Below, one piece after another: positions 26,713 through 35,685 of a stretch of 64,000 nt of DNA. Made by a program: the position numbers and the translations under genes. This stretch comes from Castellaniella sp047971665 (GTDB taxonomy: Bacteria; Pseudomonadota; Gammaproteobacteria; Burkholderiales; Burkholderiaceae_B): the NCBI RefSeq assembly GCF_047971665.1, contig NZ_JBKEAA010000019.1, positions 1 through 64,000 of the forward strand. Direction: 5' to 3'. The number at the start of each line of letters is the position of its first letter. Positions within the stretch are counted from its first letter, which is position 1. The notes under the pieces were generated by a model, which was not told the DNA's origin, searched no databases, and worked only from the letters and a program-made list of their open reading frames with translations.

Positions 26713-27935
26713 GAGCTGATGTTGTCCTGGATGATCTTTTGGATGCGGGCATTGATCTCGGCCGGGTCATGGTTGTAGACCGGGGTGCTGAGCGCGGGTT
26801 CGGCCGGGTTGCCCGCCGGGTCCTGCGGGCGCGGGTCCGCAGGCTTGCCGTCGTCCGATGGTGCTGGCGAGGAGGACAGGTCGACCTCGACCGTCATGGA
26901 CAGACCCACGCGCAGGGGATGTTCTTGAAGCTCCTTGGGATCCAGCCGGATGCGCACGGGCACGCGCTGGATGACCTTGATCCAGTTGCCGCTGGCGTTT
27001 TGCGCCGGCAGCAGGGCAAAGGCGCTGCCGCTGCCGGCGGAGACGCCGACGACCGTGCCGTGATAGATGATCTTGCTGCCGTACAGGTCGGAGACCAGTG
27101 CGGCTTTTTGACCAGGCAGCATCGAATCGAGCTGGTTTTCCTTGAAATTGGCTTCCACCCACAGGCTGTTCAGCGGCACGATGGTCATCAACGGGGTACC
27201 CGCCTGGATGCGCTGGCCCAGCTGGACGGATCGCTGGGCGACCATGCCGCTGACCGGCGCGAGAATCCGGGAACGGACGTTGGTCAGCCAAGTCAGGCGC
27301 ACCAGGTCCGCGGCCTGCAGGACGTCGGGATGTGTGGCCACGGTGCTGCCCTGGGTCAGGGCCTGATTGGTGGCCAGTTTGGCGCGTGCGGCCGCCAGAC
27401 CGGCGCGGGCCTGCGCCAGGCCCGCTTCGGCAGATTTGACGGCGACCTGGGCATGCAGCAGTTCTTCGCCGCTGACCCCGCCCGTGCCCCGCAGGGCGTT
27501 GCGCCGCTGCAGGTCGTTGCGCGTTTTGCTGAGCTGCGTTGCGGCCTGCGCGACGTTGGCCTCGCCGACGGCGACATCCGCGGCCAGGGCGTCGTTCTGC
27601 ACGAACAGGGTCCGGGTGCGGCGCACGGTCTGGGCCAGGGCTGCTTCGGCCTGGGCCAGAGCGATGTCCGTGTCGCTGTCGTCCAGGGTCACCAGATGGT
27701 CGCTTTGACTGACGGTCTGGGTTTCCTCGGCGCCGATGGCCACCACCGTCCCGGGAATCTGGGCGCTGATCGGCACCAGATTGCCCTGGACGTAGGCGTC
27801 ATCGGTGGATTCGTAATGTGCGGCGAACATCAGCCACCAGATGCCATAGAGCACGGCGGCCAGGATGAAGGCGCCGGTGGCCCAGAGCATCAGGCGGGTG
27901 CGGGCGGGAGAGTTGCTGGGACTGGATGCGGTCAT
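26709..27935 (-). CDS. emrA: EmrA-type periplasmic adaptor (HlyD family)
   Basis: The 408-residue adaptor has one N-terminal transmembrane helix (about 16-36) and then ESTDDAYVQGNLVPISAQIPGTV, the usual EmrA barrel-lipoyl entry. It has a long coiled-coil hairpin (about 90-205) and the returning lipoyl/beta-barrel part (ILAPVSGMVAQRSVQLGQRIQAGTPLMTIVPLNSLWVEANFKENQL). The C-terminal 45 residues are Pro/Asp-rich and less conserved. It links the inner-membrane pump to the outer-membrane channel. Start ATG 27935; the outer-membrane gene ends 27 bases upstream. Confidence 0.93.
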   Translation of the reverse strand: MTASSPSNSPARTRLMLWATGAFILAAVLYGIWWLMFAAHYESTDDAYVQGNLVPISAQIPGTVVAIGAEETQTVSQSDHLVTLDDSDTDIALAQAEAALAQTVRRTRTLFVQNDALAADVAVGEANVAQAATQLSKTRNDLQRRNALRGTGGVSGEELLHAQVAVKSAEAGLAQARAGLAAARAKLATNQALTQGSTVATHPDVLQAADLVRLTWLTNVRSRILAPVSGMVAQRSVQLGQRIQAGTPLMTIVPLNSLWVEANFKENQLDSMLPGQKAALVSDLYGSKIIYHGTVVGVSAGSGSAFALLPAQNASGNWIKVIQRVPVRIRLDPKELQEHPLRVGLSMTVEVDLSSSPAPSDDGKPADPRPQDPAGNPAEPALSTPVYNHDPAEINARIQKIIQDNISS

Positions 27936-27962
27936 GATGCGATCGAAGGGAGGGTTGCGGGT

Positions 27963-29390
27963 TTACGGTTGAGCCGGTTTTTCGGTGCCGCGGGCCGGAC
28001 TGTCGCCCTGGACATAGCCTCCGCCCAGGGCGGTCGCCAGTTGCACGTCCAGAACATAGGCGCGGGCATGCAGGTCGGTGGTCTGGACGGTCTGCTTGAG
28101 GGCTTCGCTTTGCGCTTGCAGCACCTGGACGAAGTCGCCCAGGCCCGCCTTGTAGCGGTTCAGGGCCACGTCGTAGGCCGAGGTGATTGCCTTCATGCTG
28201 GCTTCCTGGTGGCGGATCTGCTCGTTCAATGACCGGATCGAGTCGCTCGCATCGGCCACTTCGCGCAGGGCGCCCAGGATGGTCTCGTTGTAGCGGGCGA
28301 TGGCTTCGTCGCGCTCGGCGCGGCGGCCTTCCAGCCGGGCATTGAGCGCGCCGGCGTTGAAAATCGGCAGCGTGACAACCGGCCCGGCGCTGTAGTTTTC
28401 GCTGCTGCTGCGGATCAGCTTGTCCAGCCCCAGGGACAGGTAGCCGAAAGCGGCCGACAGGCTGATGTTGGGCAGGAACTCGGCCCTGGCGGCGGAGACT
28501 TCGGCGCCGGCCGCTTCGGCCTGCAGGCGGGCGGCCGTGATGTCGGCACGCCGGCCCAGCAGGGCCATGGGCAGATGCGCGGGAACGTCGGGCGGCAGCG
28601 CAGCGCCCGGACGCGCGGTCAGGGCCGGCAATTGTTCAGGCGACAGGCCAAGCAGTGCGGCCAGCCGGTTGTGCAGCAGCTGGGCGTTGTTGCGCGCCTG
28701 GCTGAGCTGGACACGGGCGGACGAGACGGCCGAGTCGGCCTGATCCACGTCGACCTGGATGCCCAGACCGTTCTTGTAGCGGTCGCGGGTGATGTTCAGG
28801 GCCTCCTGCAGCTTGCTGGCAATGCTGTTGATGGCGGTGGCCTGGGCCTGGGCGTTCTGCAACTGGAAGTAGGCTTGGGCGACTGCCGAAATGAGCAGTA
28901 CGCGGGCCTGCTGCCGGGAGGCTTCGGCGGCGGTGGCGCGCTGGGCGGCGGCGCCGGACAGGGAGCGCAGGCGGCCCCACAGGTCCAGGTCGAAGCCCAG
29001 ATTCAAGGTCAGGCCGGTGTCGGTTTCGTAGGAGCCGCCCAGCGGGGGGGGGTAGATGTAATTCTCGCTGTAGCGCTGTCGCGTCAGGTGATAGTTGGCG
29101 TTGACCTGCGGCCATTGCACGGCGCGCGCGCCGCGTGCGGCGGCCCGGGCAAGGCGCACGCGGGCGGCGGCGGCGTCCAGCGACGGATTGGATTGCAGGG
29201 CCTGGTCGATCAGGGAGTCGAGTTGGGGATCCCGGTAGCGAGTCCACCACCGGTCGCCCGGCCAGTCAATGGTGGTGTCGGTCAGTTCAAGGGTCTGTGC
29301 ATCGAGCGCCCGGGTCGAGGGCGCCCCGGGATCCATGGGTGCGCAGGCGGAGAGCGACAGGGCGAGCAGCAGGGGGATGAGCGGTTTCAT
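27963..29390 (-). CDS. Outer-membrane efflux lipoprotein (NodT/OprM family)
   Basis: The 475-residue protein starts with a lipoprotein signal MKPLIPLLLALSLSAC (lipobox LSAC) and has the duplicated OEP repeats (about 60-250 and 270-450). It includes DRWWTRYRDPQLDSLIDQALQSNPSLDAAAARV and the second-repeat start LGRRADITAARLQAEAAGAEVSAARAEFLPNISLSAAFG. It forms the trimeric channel through the outer membrane. It is the first gene of the EmrA/EmrB operon and has a palindromic operator-like site in its leader. Confidence 0.94.
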   Translation of the reverse strand: MKPLIPLLLALSLSACAPMDPGAPSTRALDAQTLELTDTTIDWPGDRWWTRYRDPQLDSLIDQALQSNPSLDAAAARVRLARAAARGARAVQWPQVNANYHLTRQRYSENYIYPPPLGGSYETDTGLTLNLGFDLDLWGRLRSLSGAAAQRATAAEASRQQARVLLISAVAQAYFQLQNAQAQATAINSIASKLQEALNITRDRYKNGLGIQVDVDQADSAVSSARVQLSQARNNAQLLHNRLAALLGLSPEQLPALTARPGAALPPDVPAHLPMALLGRRADITAARLQAEAAGAEVSAARAEFLPNISLSAAFGYLSLGLDKLIRSSSENYSAGPVVTLPIFNAGALNARLEGRRAERDEAIARYNETILGALREVADASDSIRSLNEQIRHQEASMKAITSAYDVALNRYKAGLGDFVQVLQAQSEALKQTVQTTDLHARAYVLDVQLATALGGGYVQGDSPARGTEKPAQP

Positions 29391-29426
29391 GCTGACAGGA
29401 AGCTGAATATTATTGATCGGGTCTGT

Positions 29427-29443
29427 ATCTGACTAGTCAGTTA
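29427..29443. promoter_or_regulatory. Candidate MarR-family operator, efflux operon promoter
   Basis: CTGACTAGTCAG (29429-29440) is a perfect 12-bp palindrome, flanked by TAT and ATA-like bases. It lies 37 bases upstream of the efflux operon's first ATG and between that gene and the end of the marR-like gene. The half-site TATCTGACTAG recurs at 30046-30056, before the regulator gene. Confidence 0.65.
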
Positions 29444-29481
29444 TATGGGGCAAGAGGATGTCCGGACGGATGCGCCCGGTG

Positions 29482-30024
29482 TCAGGGCTTGTCGGGGCGG
29501 TCGGCCGTCTGTTGTTGAAGGTAGTGCTCGCCGTTCATGATCATGCGTTTGAGCAGTGCGATCAGCATGCGGATTTCGTCCTCGGAGAAGCCGCTCAAAT
29601 GGATGTTCAGCGCCTGGGCGACGATGGGCAGGATCTGGCTGGACACGGTGCGACCCATGTCCGTCAGCACGATTTTCACGACACGCCGGTCCTCGGGCAC
29701 GCGCTCGCGTTGAACGAAGCCTTTGGACTCCAGGCGGTCCAGCATGCGCGTCGTGGCGCCTGTGTCGATGTCCAGGGCGCGCGCCAGCTCGGCCGGCGTG
29801 TCGGTGCCTCGGTGCTGGATCAGCAACAGTGGACGCCATTGGTTGGCCGTCAGGCCCATGGGGCCGGCGCGCAGGTCGATGATCCGGTGCAGCAGCGTGT
29901 GCACATGCTTGACGAGCAGACCGACGTTGCGCTCGAGAACGAGGTCGCCGGGCACGCCAGCATAATGCTGGTAGGCATGGTCTTGCGAAGAGGGCGAGGG
30001 GCCATCGGGGCGATCGGCTTGCAT
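29482..30024 (-). CDS. MarR-family transcriptional regulator
   Basis: The 180-residue protein has a winged helix-turn-helix (about 70-135: LTANQWRPLLLIQHRGTDTPAELARALDIDTGATTRMLDRLESKGFVQRERVPEDRRVVKIVLTDMGR). The wing DxRxxxxxLT is typical of MarR/EmrR. It is taken to repress the downstream efflux operon and itself, releasing on binding an effector. The ATG at 30024 is used; the frame continues upstream to 30078 but that part covers the operator. The efflux operon starts 91 bases after its stop on the same strand; the DMT-exporter gene is divergent. Confidence 0.9.
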   Translation of the reverse strand: MQADRPDGPSPSSQDHAYQHYAGVPGDLVLERNVGLLVKHVHTLLHRIIDLRAGPMGLTANQWRPLLLIQHRGTDTPAELARALDIDTGATTRMLDRLESKGFVQRERVPEDRRVVKIVLTDMGRTVSSQILPIVAQALNIHLSGFSEDEIRMLIALLKRMIMNGEHYLQQQTADRPDKP

Positions 30025-30044
30025 GATAGAATCATACCAGATCA

Positions 30045-30060
30045 ATATCTGACTAGGCAA
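30045..30060. promoter_or_regulatory. Candidate MarR-family operator in the marR/DMT divergent spacer
   Basis: The 44-base spacer between the regulator ATG (30024) and the DMT-transporter ATG (30069) contains ATATCTGACTAGGCAA. It shares the 11-base half-site TATCTGACTAG with the palindrome at 29427-29443; the second half is degenerate. The position suits autoregulation and control of the divergent exporter. Confidence 0.6.
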
Positions 30061-30068
30061 ATAAATAA

Positions 30069-30989
30069 ATGCATCCACTCTCCCGCCGTATGTTCTGGAC
30101 CGGATTTGTGCTGGCGGGCCTGGGCGCCGTGCTGTTTTCTTCCAAGGCGATCGTGGCCAAGCTGCTGTACCTGCACGGGGTGGATGCGCTGGATGTGATC
30201 GGTTTTCGCATGCTGCTGGCGCTGCCGTTCTTTGCCGGGATCGCCTTGGTCCAGATGTCCCGGGCGCGCCGGGGCTTGCTGGTGCGGCTGGGGTGGCGGG
30301 ATGGCTTGCGCATCACCGTGCTGGGTTTCATCGGCTATTACCTGTCCAGCTTCCTGGATTTTCTGGGACTGCAATATATTTCCGCCGGACTGGAGCGGCT
30401 GATCCTGTTTCTCTCACCGACTTTCGTGCTGCTGTTTTCAGCGTGGTTCCTGCATAAGCCCATTTCTGCCCGTCAATGGCTGGCCATGGCACTGGCCTAC
30501 GGCGGCGTGGCGCTGGTGTTCTGGGCCGATCTGTCGATCACGGGCGATGATGTGGTCCTGGGGGCGGCTTGCGTGCTGGGGGCGGCATTTTCCTATTCCA
30601 TGTACCTGATCGGCTCGGGCGAACTGATCGAACGGGTCACGGCCACCCGGCTGACGGCCTATGCGATGACGGTTTCGGCCGGGGTGACGATGGTGCATTT
30701 TTTTGCGGTCAAGGGGCTGGCGGGGTTGAACCAGAGCCTGCCGGTCTATGGCCTGTCGCTGATTCATGCCACGATCAACACGGTGTTGCCGACCTTCATG
30801 ATCATGTGGTCGGTGGCGCGCATCGGCGCGCCGCTGACGGCTCAGCTGGGCCTGCTGGGGCCGGTGTCGATCCTGTTCCTGGCCTGGCTGTTCCTGGGCG
30901 AGCCGATCACGACGCTGCAGGTGGCGGGCACGATCCTGGTGGCGATTTCGGCCGTCGTGCTGGGGCACCGGCCAACAGCGCGCGGCTGA
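30069..30989 (+). CDS. EamA/DMT-family transporter
   Basis: The 306-residue protein has ten predicted transmembrane segments in two EamA repeats (about 10-145 and 155-295), with the repeat-ending motif PISARQWLAMALAYGGVALVF and its partner PITTLQVAGTILVAISAVVLG. Such proteins export amino acids, metabolites or drugs; the substrate is unknown. It is divergent from the marR-like gene across a 44-base spacer with a shared operator motif, so it may belong to the same regulon as the efflux pump. Confidence 0.9.
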   Translation: MHPLSRRMFWTGFVLAGLGAVLFSSKAIVAKLLYLHGVDALDVIGFRMLLALPFFAGIALVQMSRARRGLLVRLGWRDGLRITVLGFIGYYLSSFLDFLGLQYISAGLERLILFLSPTFVLLFSAWFLHKPISARQWLAMALAYGGVALVFWADLSITGDDVVLGAACVLGAAFSYSMYLIGSGELIERVTATRLTAYAMTVSAGVTMVHFFAVKGLAGLNQSLPVYGLSLIHATINTVLPTFMIMWSVARIGAPLTAQLGLLGPVSILFLAWLFLGEPITTLQVAGTILVAISAVVLGHRPTARG

Positions 30990-31067
30990 GTCCTGTCGCG
31001 GCATAAGCCAGAGGAGGGCCCAGCGCCCGCCGATGCCGGACATGCCGCTTACTGCCGGACATGCCGC

Positions 31068-32252
31068 TTACTTCATGCCCTCTTCGATTTCGTCGCGATG
31101 CACGTCGTGCGTGATGAAGCCGACCGCGTTGTCGGGCATCGCCAGGTAGCGGGGATGATTCAGGGTGTCGCGGATGTCCTGCAGACCCGTGGACCAGTGT
31201 TCCCGCATCGTGGCCAGGCCGAACTGGAAGTCGCGGAAATGCTGTTCGTAGGGTTTGTCGCGGTAGATCAGGTGGATGATGTTGCTGCGCTTGTCGCTGG
31301 ACAGCTCGGCAGCCTGCCGGCAGTCCGGGTCGCTATCACGCAGTTTGGCCGGCACCTTGTCCAGCATGTCGCGCAGCAGGCGCTGCATCTTGCGGTAGGC
31401 CCGCATCTGTTCGGTGACCATTCGGGTCCGGCTGGAGTAGCGGATGTCCTGGATGCGGTCGCCGACTTCGCTCAGGCTGTGCGGCACCCCGCCGCGGGCC
31501 GACCACAGGTCCACCTGAAAGACCAGCGTGTCGCGTGACAGGTTCTGCGCCAGGATCCGGGAGAGCGGGGTGTTGGAGACCAGACCGCCGTCCCAGTAGT
31601 ACTCGCCGTCGATCTCGATGGCCGGAAAAGCCGGGGGCAGGGCGCCGGATGCCATGAAATGTTCCGGCCGCAGGCGTGTGCTGTGGTTGTCGAAATAGAC
31701 GAAATTGCCGGTGCGCACATTGACGGCGCCGATCGACACGCGCAGCCTGCTGTCGTTGATGCGGTCGAAATCGCACAGGGATTCCAGCGTGTCCTTGAGC
31801 GGCCGGGTGTCGTAGTGGCCGACATGGGCGGGATCCAGGGACGTGGACAAAGCCGCCGGCGGAAAGCGCGGATGAAAGAATCCCCTCTGCCCCACCATCA
31901 CGGCGCTGCCGGCATGCATGGCGCCGAGGAACTGGCGCGCCACGTCGCTGATCTGAAGCAAGCTGTGCTCGAGCAGCGGATTGGCCACCGGACCGACGTA
32001 GGGCTGGCAGATCGTGTCCCAGAATGTGTGCAGTTGTTCGACGCACCGCTCGACCGGGTTGCCGGCGATGATCGCGGCATTCAGCGCGCCGATGGAAATG
32101 CCGGCCAGATCGGTCAGTTCGATGCCCGCCTCGTGCAGACCTTCGTAGACGCCCGCCTGATAGGCGCCCAGGGCGCCGCCGCCTTGCAGCACCAGGGCGC
32201 GGGTTTCGTAGGCTTGAGCGGCGTCCGACGCGCGGGATTCAGTCTTGGGCAT
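31068..32252 (-). CDS. Patatin-like phospholipase (with DUF3734 C-terminal region)
   Basis: The 394-residue protein has the patatin catalytic dyad: oxyanion loop LQGGGALGAYQAGVYEGL (about 22-39), nucleophile elbow GISIGALNAAIIAGN (GxSxG, about 54-58) and DGGLVSNTPL with the catalytic Asp near 222. The C-terminal third (RTRMVTEQMRAYRKMQRLLRDML...IIHLIYRDKPYEQHFRDFQFG) matches the DUF3734 extension. It probably hydrolyses acyl esters of lipids in the cytoplasm or at the membrane. Its start overlaps the end of the LysR-type gene by 14 bases. Confidence 0.9.
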   Translation of the reverse strand: MPKTESRASDAAQAYETRALVLQGGGALGAYQAGVYEGLHEAGIELTDLAGISIGALNAAIIAGNPVERCVEQLHTFWDTICQPYVGPVANPLLEHSLLQISDVARQFLGAMHAGSAVMVGQRGFFHPRFPPAALSTSLDPAHVGHYDTRPLKDTLESLCDFDRINDSRLRVSIGAVNVRTGNFVYFDNHSTRLRPEHFMASGALPPAFPAIEIDGEYYWDGGLVSNTPLSRILAQNLSRDTLVFQVDLWSARGGVPHSLSEVGDRIQDIRYSSRTRMVTEQMRAYRKMQRLLRDMLDKVPAKLRDSDPDCRQAAELSSDKRSNIIHLIYRDKPYEQHFRDFQFGLATMREHWSTGLQDIRDTLNHPRYLAMPDNAVGFITHDVHRDEIEEGMK

Positions 32253-33138
32253 GGGGTGCGGTCTCCAGGGATTGCAGGAATGCTTCGATCAGGGCGCCTC
32301 GATAGCGGCTGCGATGCAGCACGATCGACAGGCGCCGGTCCAGTTGCAGAAAGGGCGTGCGCAGCACACGCAGCCGGCCCGTCGCCACGGCATCCAGGGT
32401 GGCGGCATAGGGCAGGCAGGCGATGCCCAGGCCGGCGATGACGGCTTGCTTGATGGCCTCGATCTGCCCCAGTTCCAGCAGGATCCGTCCGGGCGGCAGC
32501 ACGGTCATGGCCTGCTCGGTCAGGCTGCGGGTGGCCGAGCCGCGTTCGCGCAGAATCCAGCGGGCATCGGCAAAATCCCGGGGTTGCAGTCGCGCGCGCT
32601 GCGCCAGGGGGTGTGCCGGGGCCGCGCAGACGACCAATGCGTCGTTGCGCCAGGGCAGGGTCTCCAGTTGGGCATGGTGCACGGGGCCTTCGACGCAGGC
32701 CACGTCGATGGCATGATCGAGCAGCATGCGGGTGATGTCTCGGGTATTGTCCACGGTCAGATGCAGGGCCACCATGGGGTGTTGGGCCGTGATGGGGCCC
32801 AGAAGTTCCCCCACCAGGTAGTTGCCGACCGTATTGCTGGCGCCGATGCGCAGTTCGCCTTCCAGGGTGCCGTCGGCGTCCCGTTGGCGGCGCTGCATGT
32901 CGCCCAGGCGCTCGAGGATCTCGCGGGCCAGGGGCAGTTGTTCCGCGCCCTGGGGGTTCAGCCGCAGGCGGCCGCGCTCGCGGTCGAACAGGGGGGCGCC
33001 CAACTGACGCTCCAGTTCGCCCAGGGCCATGCTGACGGCGGGCTGGGTCAGGTGCAGTTGTTCGGCGGCCTGCCGCACACCGCCGGTCGTGGCGACCGCG
33101 ACGAAGACTTCGATCTGGCGGATGCTGAGGCCGAGCAT
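32239..33138 (-). CDS. LysR-family transcriptional regulator
   Basis: The 299-residue protein has the N-terminal winged HTH (LSIRQIEVFVAVATTGGVRQAAEQLHLTQPAVSMALGELERQLGAPLFDRERGRLRLNPQG, about 4-63) and the periplasmic-binding-like effector domain (about 90-295). It resembles CysB/CbbR-like members in layout, but the effector is unknown. It lies upstream of the patatin gene on the same strand and overlaps it, which is unusual: LysR regulators more often sit divergent from their targets. Confidence 0.92.
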   Translation of the reverse strand: MLGLSIRQIEVFVAVATTGGVRQAAEQLHLTQPAVSMALGELERQLGAPLFDRERGRLRLNPQGAEQLPLAREILERLGDMQRRQRDADGTLEGELRIGASNTVGNYLVGELLGPITAQHPMVALHLTVDNTRDITRMLLDHAIDVACVEGPVHHAQLETLPWRNDALVVCAAPAHPLAQRARLQPRDFADARWILRERGSATRSLTEQAMTVLPPGRILLELGQIEAIKQAVIAGLGIACLPYAATLDAVATGRLRVLRTPFLQLDRRLSIVLHRSRYRGALIEAFLQSLETAPHAQD

Positions 33139-33235
33139 GAGGGGTGGATTCCTGGGCGGATATCAACTTTATTTATATCACGGCCGGGGAATGATCGGAG
33201 CGGCTGATGGCCTGTGCCGCCCGGTATGTCAGGCC

Positions 33236-33613
33236 TCAGGCAAACCAGGAGGCGGGACTTTTGCTCAGGGCCACGCCGACGATGTAGGCGAAGATGGCGA
33301 CGGCGCACAAGGCGGCGATCAGCCGCGTCCGGGGCGTGCGGCCGCGCTTGATGGCATATGAGCCGACGCCGATGTAGGCGATCAACAGTATGATCTTGGT
33401 CAGGATCCAGGGCTGTTCGGGGCCGATCATGGCGGCCAGGATCACGCCACAGGTCAGCAGGACGGTATCGACCACGTGAGGCAGAATGCGCACCAGGCGG
33501 TGCTGGAGCAGGGCCGAGCCGGTCACGGACCAGTAGGCCCGGATGACGAACAGGACGATGCTCAGGCCGACGGCCATCATGTGCAGATGTTTGATGGGGA
33601 AGTAGTAATTCAT
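33236..33613 (-). CDS. SirB2-like integral membrane protein
   Basis: The 125-residue protein has four predicted transmembrane helices (about 8-27, 42-62, 70-87, 99-118) and the SirB2 features YFPIKHLHMMAVGLSIVLFVIR, RILPHVVDTVLLTCGVILA and KIILLIAYIGVGSYAIKRG. The conserved histidines H9, H11 and H46 suggest haem or metal binding, which is an inference. Function is unknown. Its neighbours (LysR gene, ABC exporter) are on the same strand but well separated. Confidence 0.85.
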   Translation of the reverse strand: MNYYFPIKHLHMMAVGLSIVLFVIRAYWSVTGSALLQHRLVRILPHVVDTVLLTCGVILAAMIGPEQPWILTKIILLIAYIGVGSYAIKRGRTPRTRLIAALCAVAIFAYIVGVALSKSPASWFA

Positions 33614-33749
33614 GATCTGGGGGAGAGGTGGCAGCTTGGCGATGCCTGTTGCGGCAATGAATCTGTGATGAGGCGACGGGCCGTGACGGTCTGGGCGAGT
33701 GTACCGTACCCGGCCGCTGCGGTGGCGGCTGGCCGGGCGCCGTCCGGGG

Positions 33750-35540
33750 TCATTCGATCGGATTCAGCGTCCAGCCGCCGTTTTCGCCTTGCAGCGCCAG
33801 TTCGACGCCATGATGCCTGCGCAGCGTGCCGCGATGGCCCACACTGATGATCCGGGCGTCGGGCAACTGGTCGCGCAGCAGGCGGTACATGGCGTCTTCG
33901 AGGCCCTCGTCCATGGCGGACGTGGCCTCGTCCAGGAAGGCTGCCTGGGGACGCGCGATCAGCAGGCGGCCGAAGGCCAGGCGCTGCTGTTCCCCCAGCG
34001 ACAGGATGCGGCTCCAGTCGTCCTCGATGTCGAGCCGGTCGCGCAGATGACCAAGCTGCACACGATCCAGGATGGTCTCGTCCTGGCCGGGCGGGACGGC
34101 ATCGGCGGGCTGCGGATAGTGCAGCGCCTGACGCAGGGTGCCCAGGGGCAGATAGGGCTTCTGGGCCAGGAACAGGGCGGATGTATCCGGGCGGATGATC
34201 TCGCCCGATCCGTGCGGCCAGATGCCCGCGATCATGCGCAGCAGGGTGGTTTTGCCCGAGCCCGACGGGCCGCGCACCAGCAGCGGTTGGCCGGGGGCGA
34301 CCTCCAGGCTCAAATTGCGGATCAGCGCGTGGTCGTCGGGGCGGTTCACGGTCACCTCCCTCAGCGCCAGACGGCTGCCGTCCTGGCGGGTGTGGGGCAG
34401 TTGCATGGCCCGGGCCGCGTCGATGGCATCGTCGAATCCCGCCAGACGTTCCAGCGTGGCGCGGTAGGTGGCGAAACTGTCGTAGACATTGCGGAAGAAA
34501 GACAGATTGTCCTGCAGGCGGCCAAAGGCCTGGGCGGTCTGGATCAGGTCGCCCAGGCTGATCTGCTTGGAGAAGAATCGCGCGGCTTGCAGGATGAAGG
34601 GAAAGACCACGGCGGTCTGCGTGACGACGAAATTGAAGCCCAGGAATTTCAGGGAGCGGTGGATGATGTCCCAGGCATTGCCGATCACCTGGGCGAAGCC
34701 GTGCCGCAGTGTCCGGCCTTCGACGCGTTCGCCGCGATAGAAGGCGATGCTCTCGGCGTATTCGCGCACGCGCACCAGGGCATAACGGTAATCCGCGTTG
34801 AGCTTTTCGTTCAGGAAATTCAGCCGGATGAGCGGTTTGCCGATCCAGATGGCCAGCAGCGTGGCCAGGAACACATAGATGAAGACCAGGAACACCATGG
34901 CGCGCGGGATCTCATGACCCAGGACGGTCATGGGGCCGGACAGATTCCAGAGGATCACGGTGAACGCGATGGTGGAGACGAGCGCATTGATCAGGCCCAC
35001 GGCAAGCGTCATGGATGTCTGAGCGAAATTGGTGATGTCCTGCTGAATCCGCTGGTCGGGGTTGTCGGCCAGATGGCTAAGGGATTGCGCGCGGTAATAG
35101 GCCTGTTCCTTCATCCAGCGGCTCAGCAGCTGCTCATTGAGCCATTCGCGCCAATGGACGGTAAAGGCCTGCTGCACATAGAAGTCGAACAGCGAGCGGA
35201 TCACATGCACGGCGGCCAGCAGCGAGAACAGCAGCATGGCGGCCCAGAAGGTTTTCTCGTCCAGGGACTGCAGCGCGCTGTACATGGCGTTGTACCAATT
35301 GGAGAACAGCACATCCAGGCGCACGGCCGCGAGGGTCAGCAGCAGGATCAGGGCGACGCCGGCCAACGGTTTCCAGCTGCGGCGCGGGGAGAAATAGCCG
35401 GCGCTCAGACGCCGGAACTGCCGTCCCCAGCGCGTGAAGCGCGCCAGGCTCCAGATGATGGCCACGCCGAACAGCAGCGTGAGCGCGTAAGCCTTGGCCA
35501 GCCACAGGCCGCTTTCGATCAGGACTTCTTGCCATTGCAT
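33750..35540 (-). CDS. SbmA/BacA-like ABC exporter with fused ATPase (YddA type)
   Basis: The 596-residue protein fuses a six-helix SbmA/BacA-type membrane domain (about 1-340; note YYRAQSLSHLADNPDQRIQQDI) to an ATPase. The ATPase has Walker A GPSGSGKTTLL near 415, signature LSLGEQQRLAFGRLL and Walker B AAFLDEATSAMDE. This is the ABCD-like layout found in E. coli YddA and M. tuberculosis Rv1819c, some of which take up peptides or cobalamin. Direction and substrate are not known. The ATG 35540 gives a family-like N-terminus; the upstream frame to 35657 is not conserved. Confidence 0.88.
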   Translation of the reverse strand: MQWQEVLIESGLWLAKAYALTLLFGVAIIWSLARFTRWGRQFRRLSAGYFSPRRSWKPLAGVALILLLTLAAVRLDVLFSNWYNAMYSALQSLDEKTFWAAMLLFSLLAAVHVIRSLFDFYVQQAFTVHWREWLNEQLLSRWMKEQAYYRAQSLSHLADNPDQRIQQDITNFAQTSMTLAVGLINALVSTIAFTVILWNLSGPMTVLGHEIPRAMVFLVFIYVFLATLLAIWIGKPLIRLNFLNEKLNADYRYALVRVREYAESIAFYRGERVEGRTLRHGFAQVIGNAWDIIHRSLKFLGFNFVVTQTAVVFPFILQAARFFSKQISLGDLIQTAQAFGRLQDNLSFFRNVYDSFATYRATLERLAGFDDAIDAARAMQLPHTRQDGSRLALREVTVNRPDDHALIRNLSLEVAPGQPLLVRGPSGSGKTTLLRMIAGIWPHGSGEIIRPDTSALFLAQKPYLPLGTLRQALHYPQPADAVPPGQDETILDRVQLGHLRDRLDIEDDWSRILSLGEQQRLAFGRLLIARPQAAFLDEATSAMDEGLEDAMYRLLRDQLPDARIISVGHRGTLRRHHGVELALQGENGGWTLNPIE

Positions 35541-35685
35541 GGAGTGCGGTTCCTTGAGGGACGATCGGAGGCGCCCGTCGAAAGGCCCGGGCGTGAGGAT
35601 TGTAGTTGGAGGCGTCCGGATGCGGAATAGTTCCTGCGCACGAGCCCCGGCGTGCATTCAGGGAGCGGCAGGTCCCGGGACGGGA

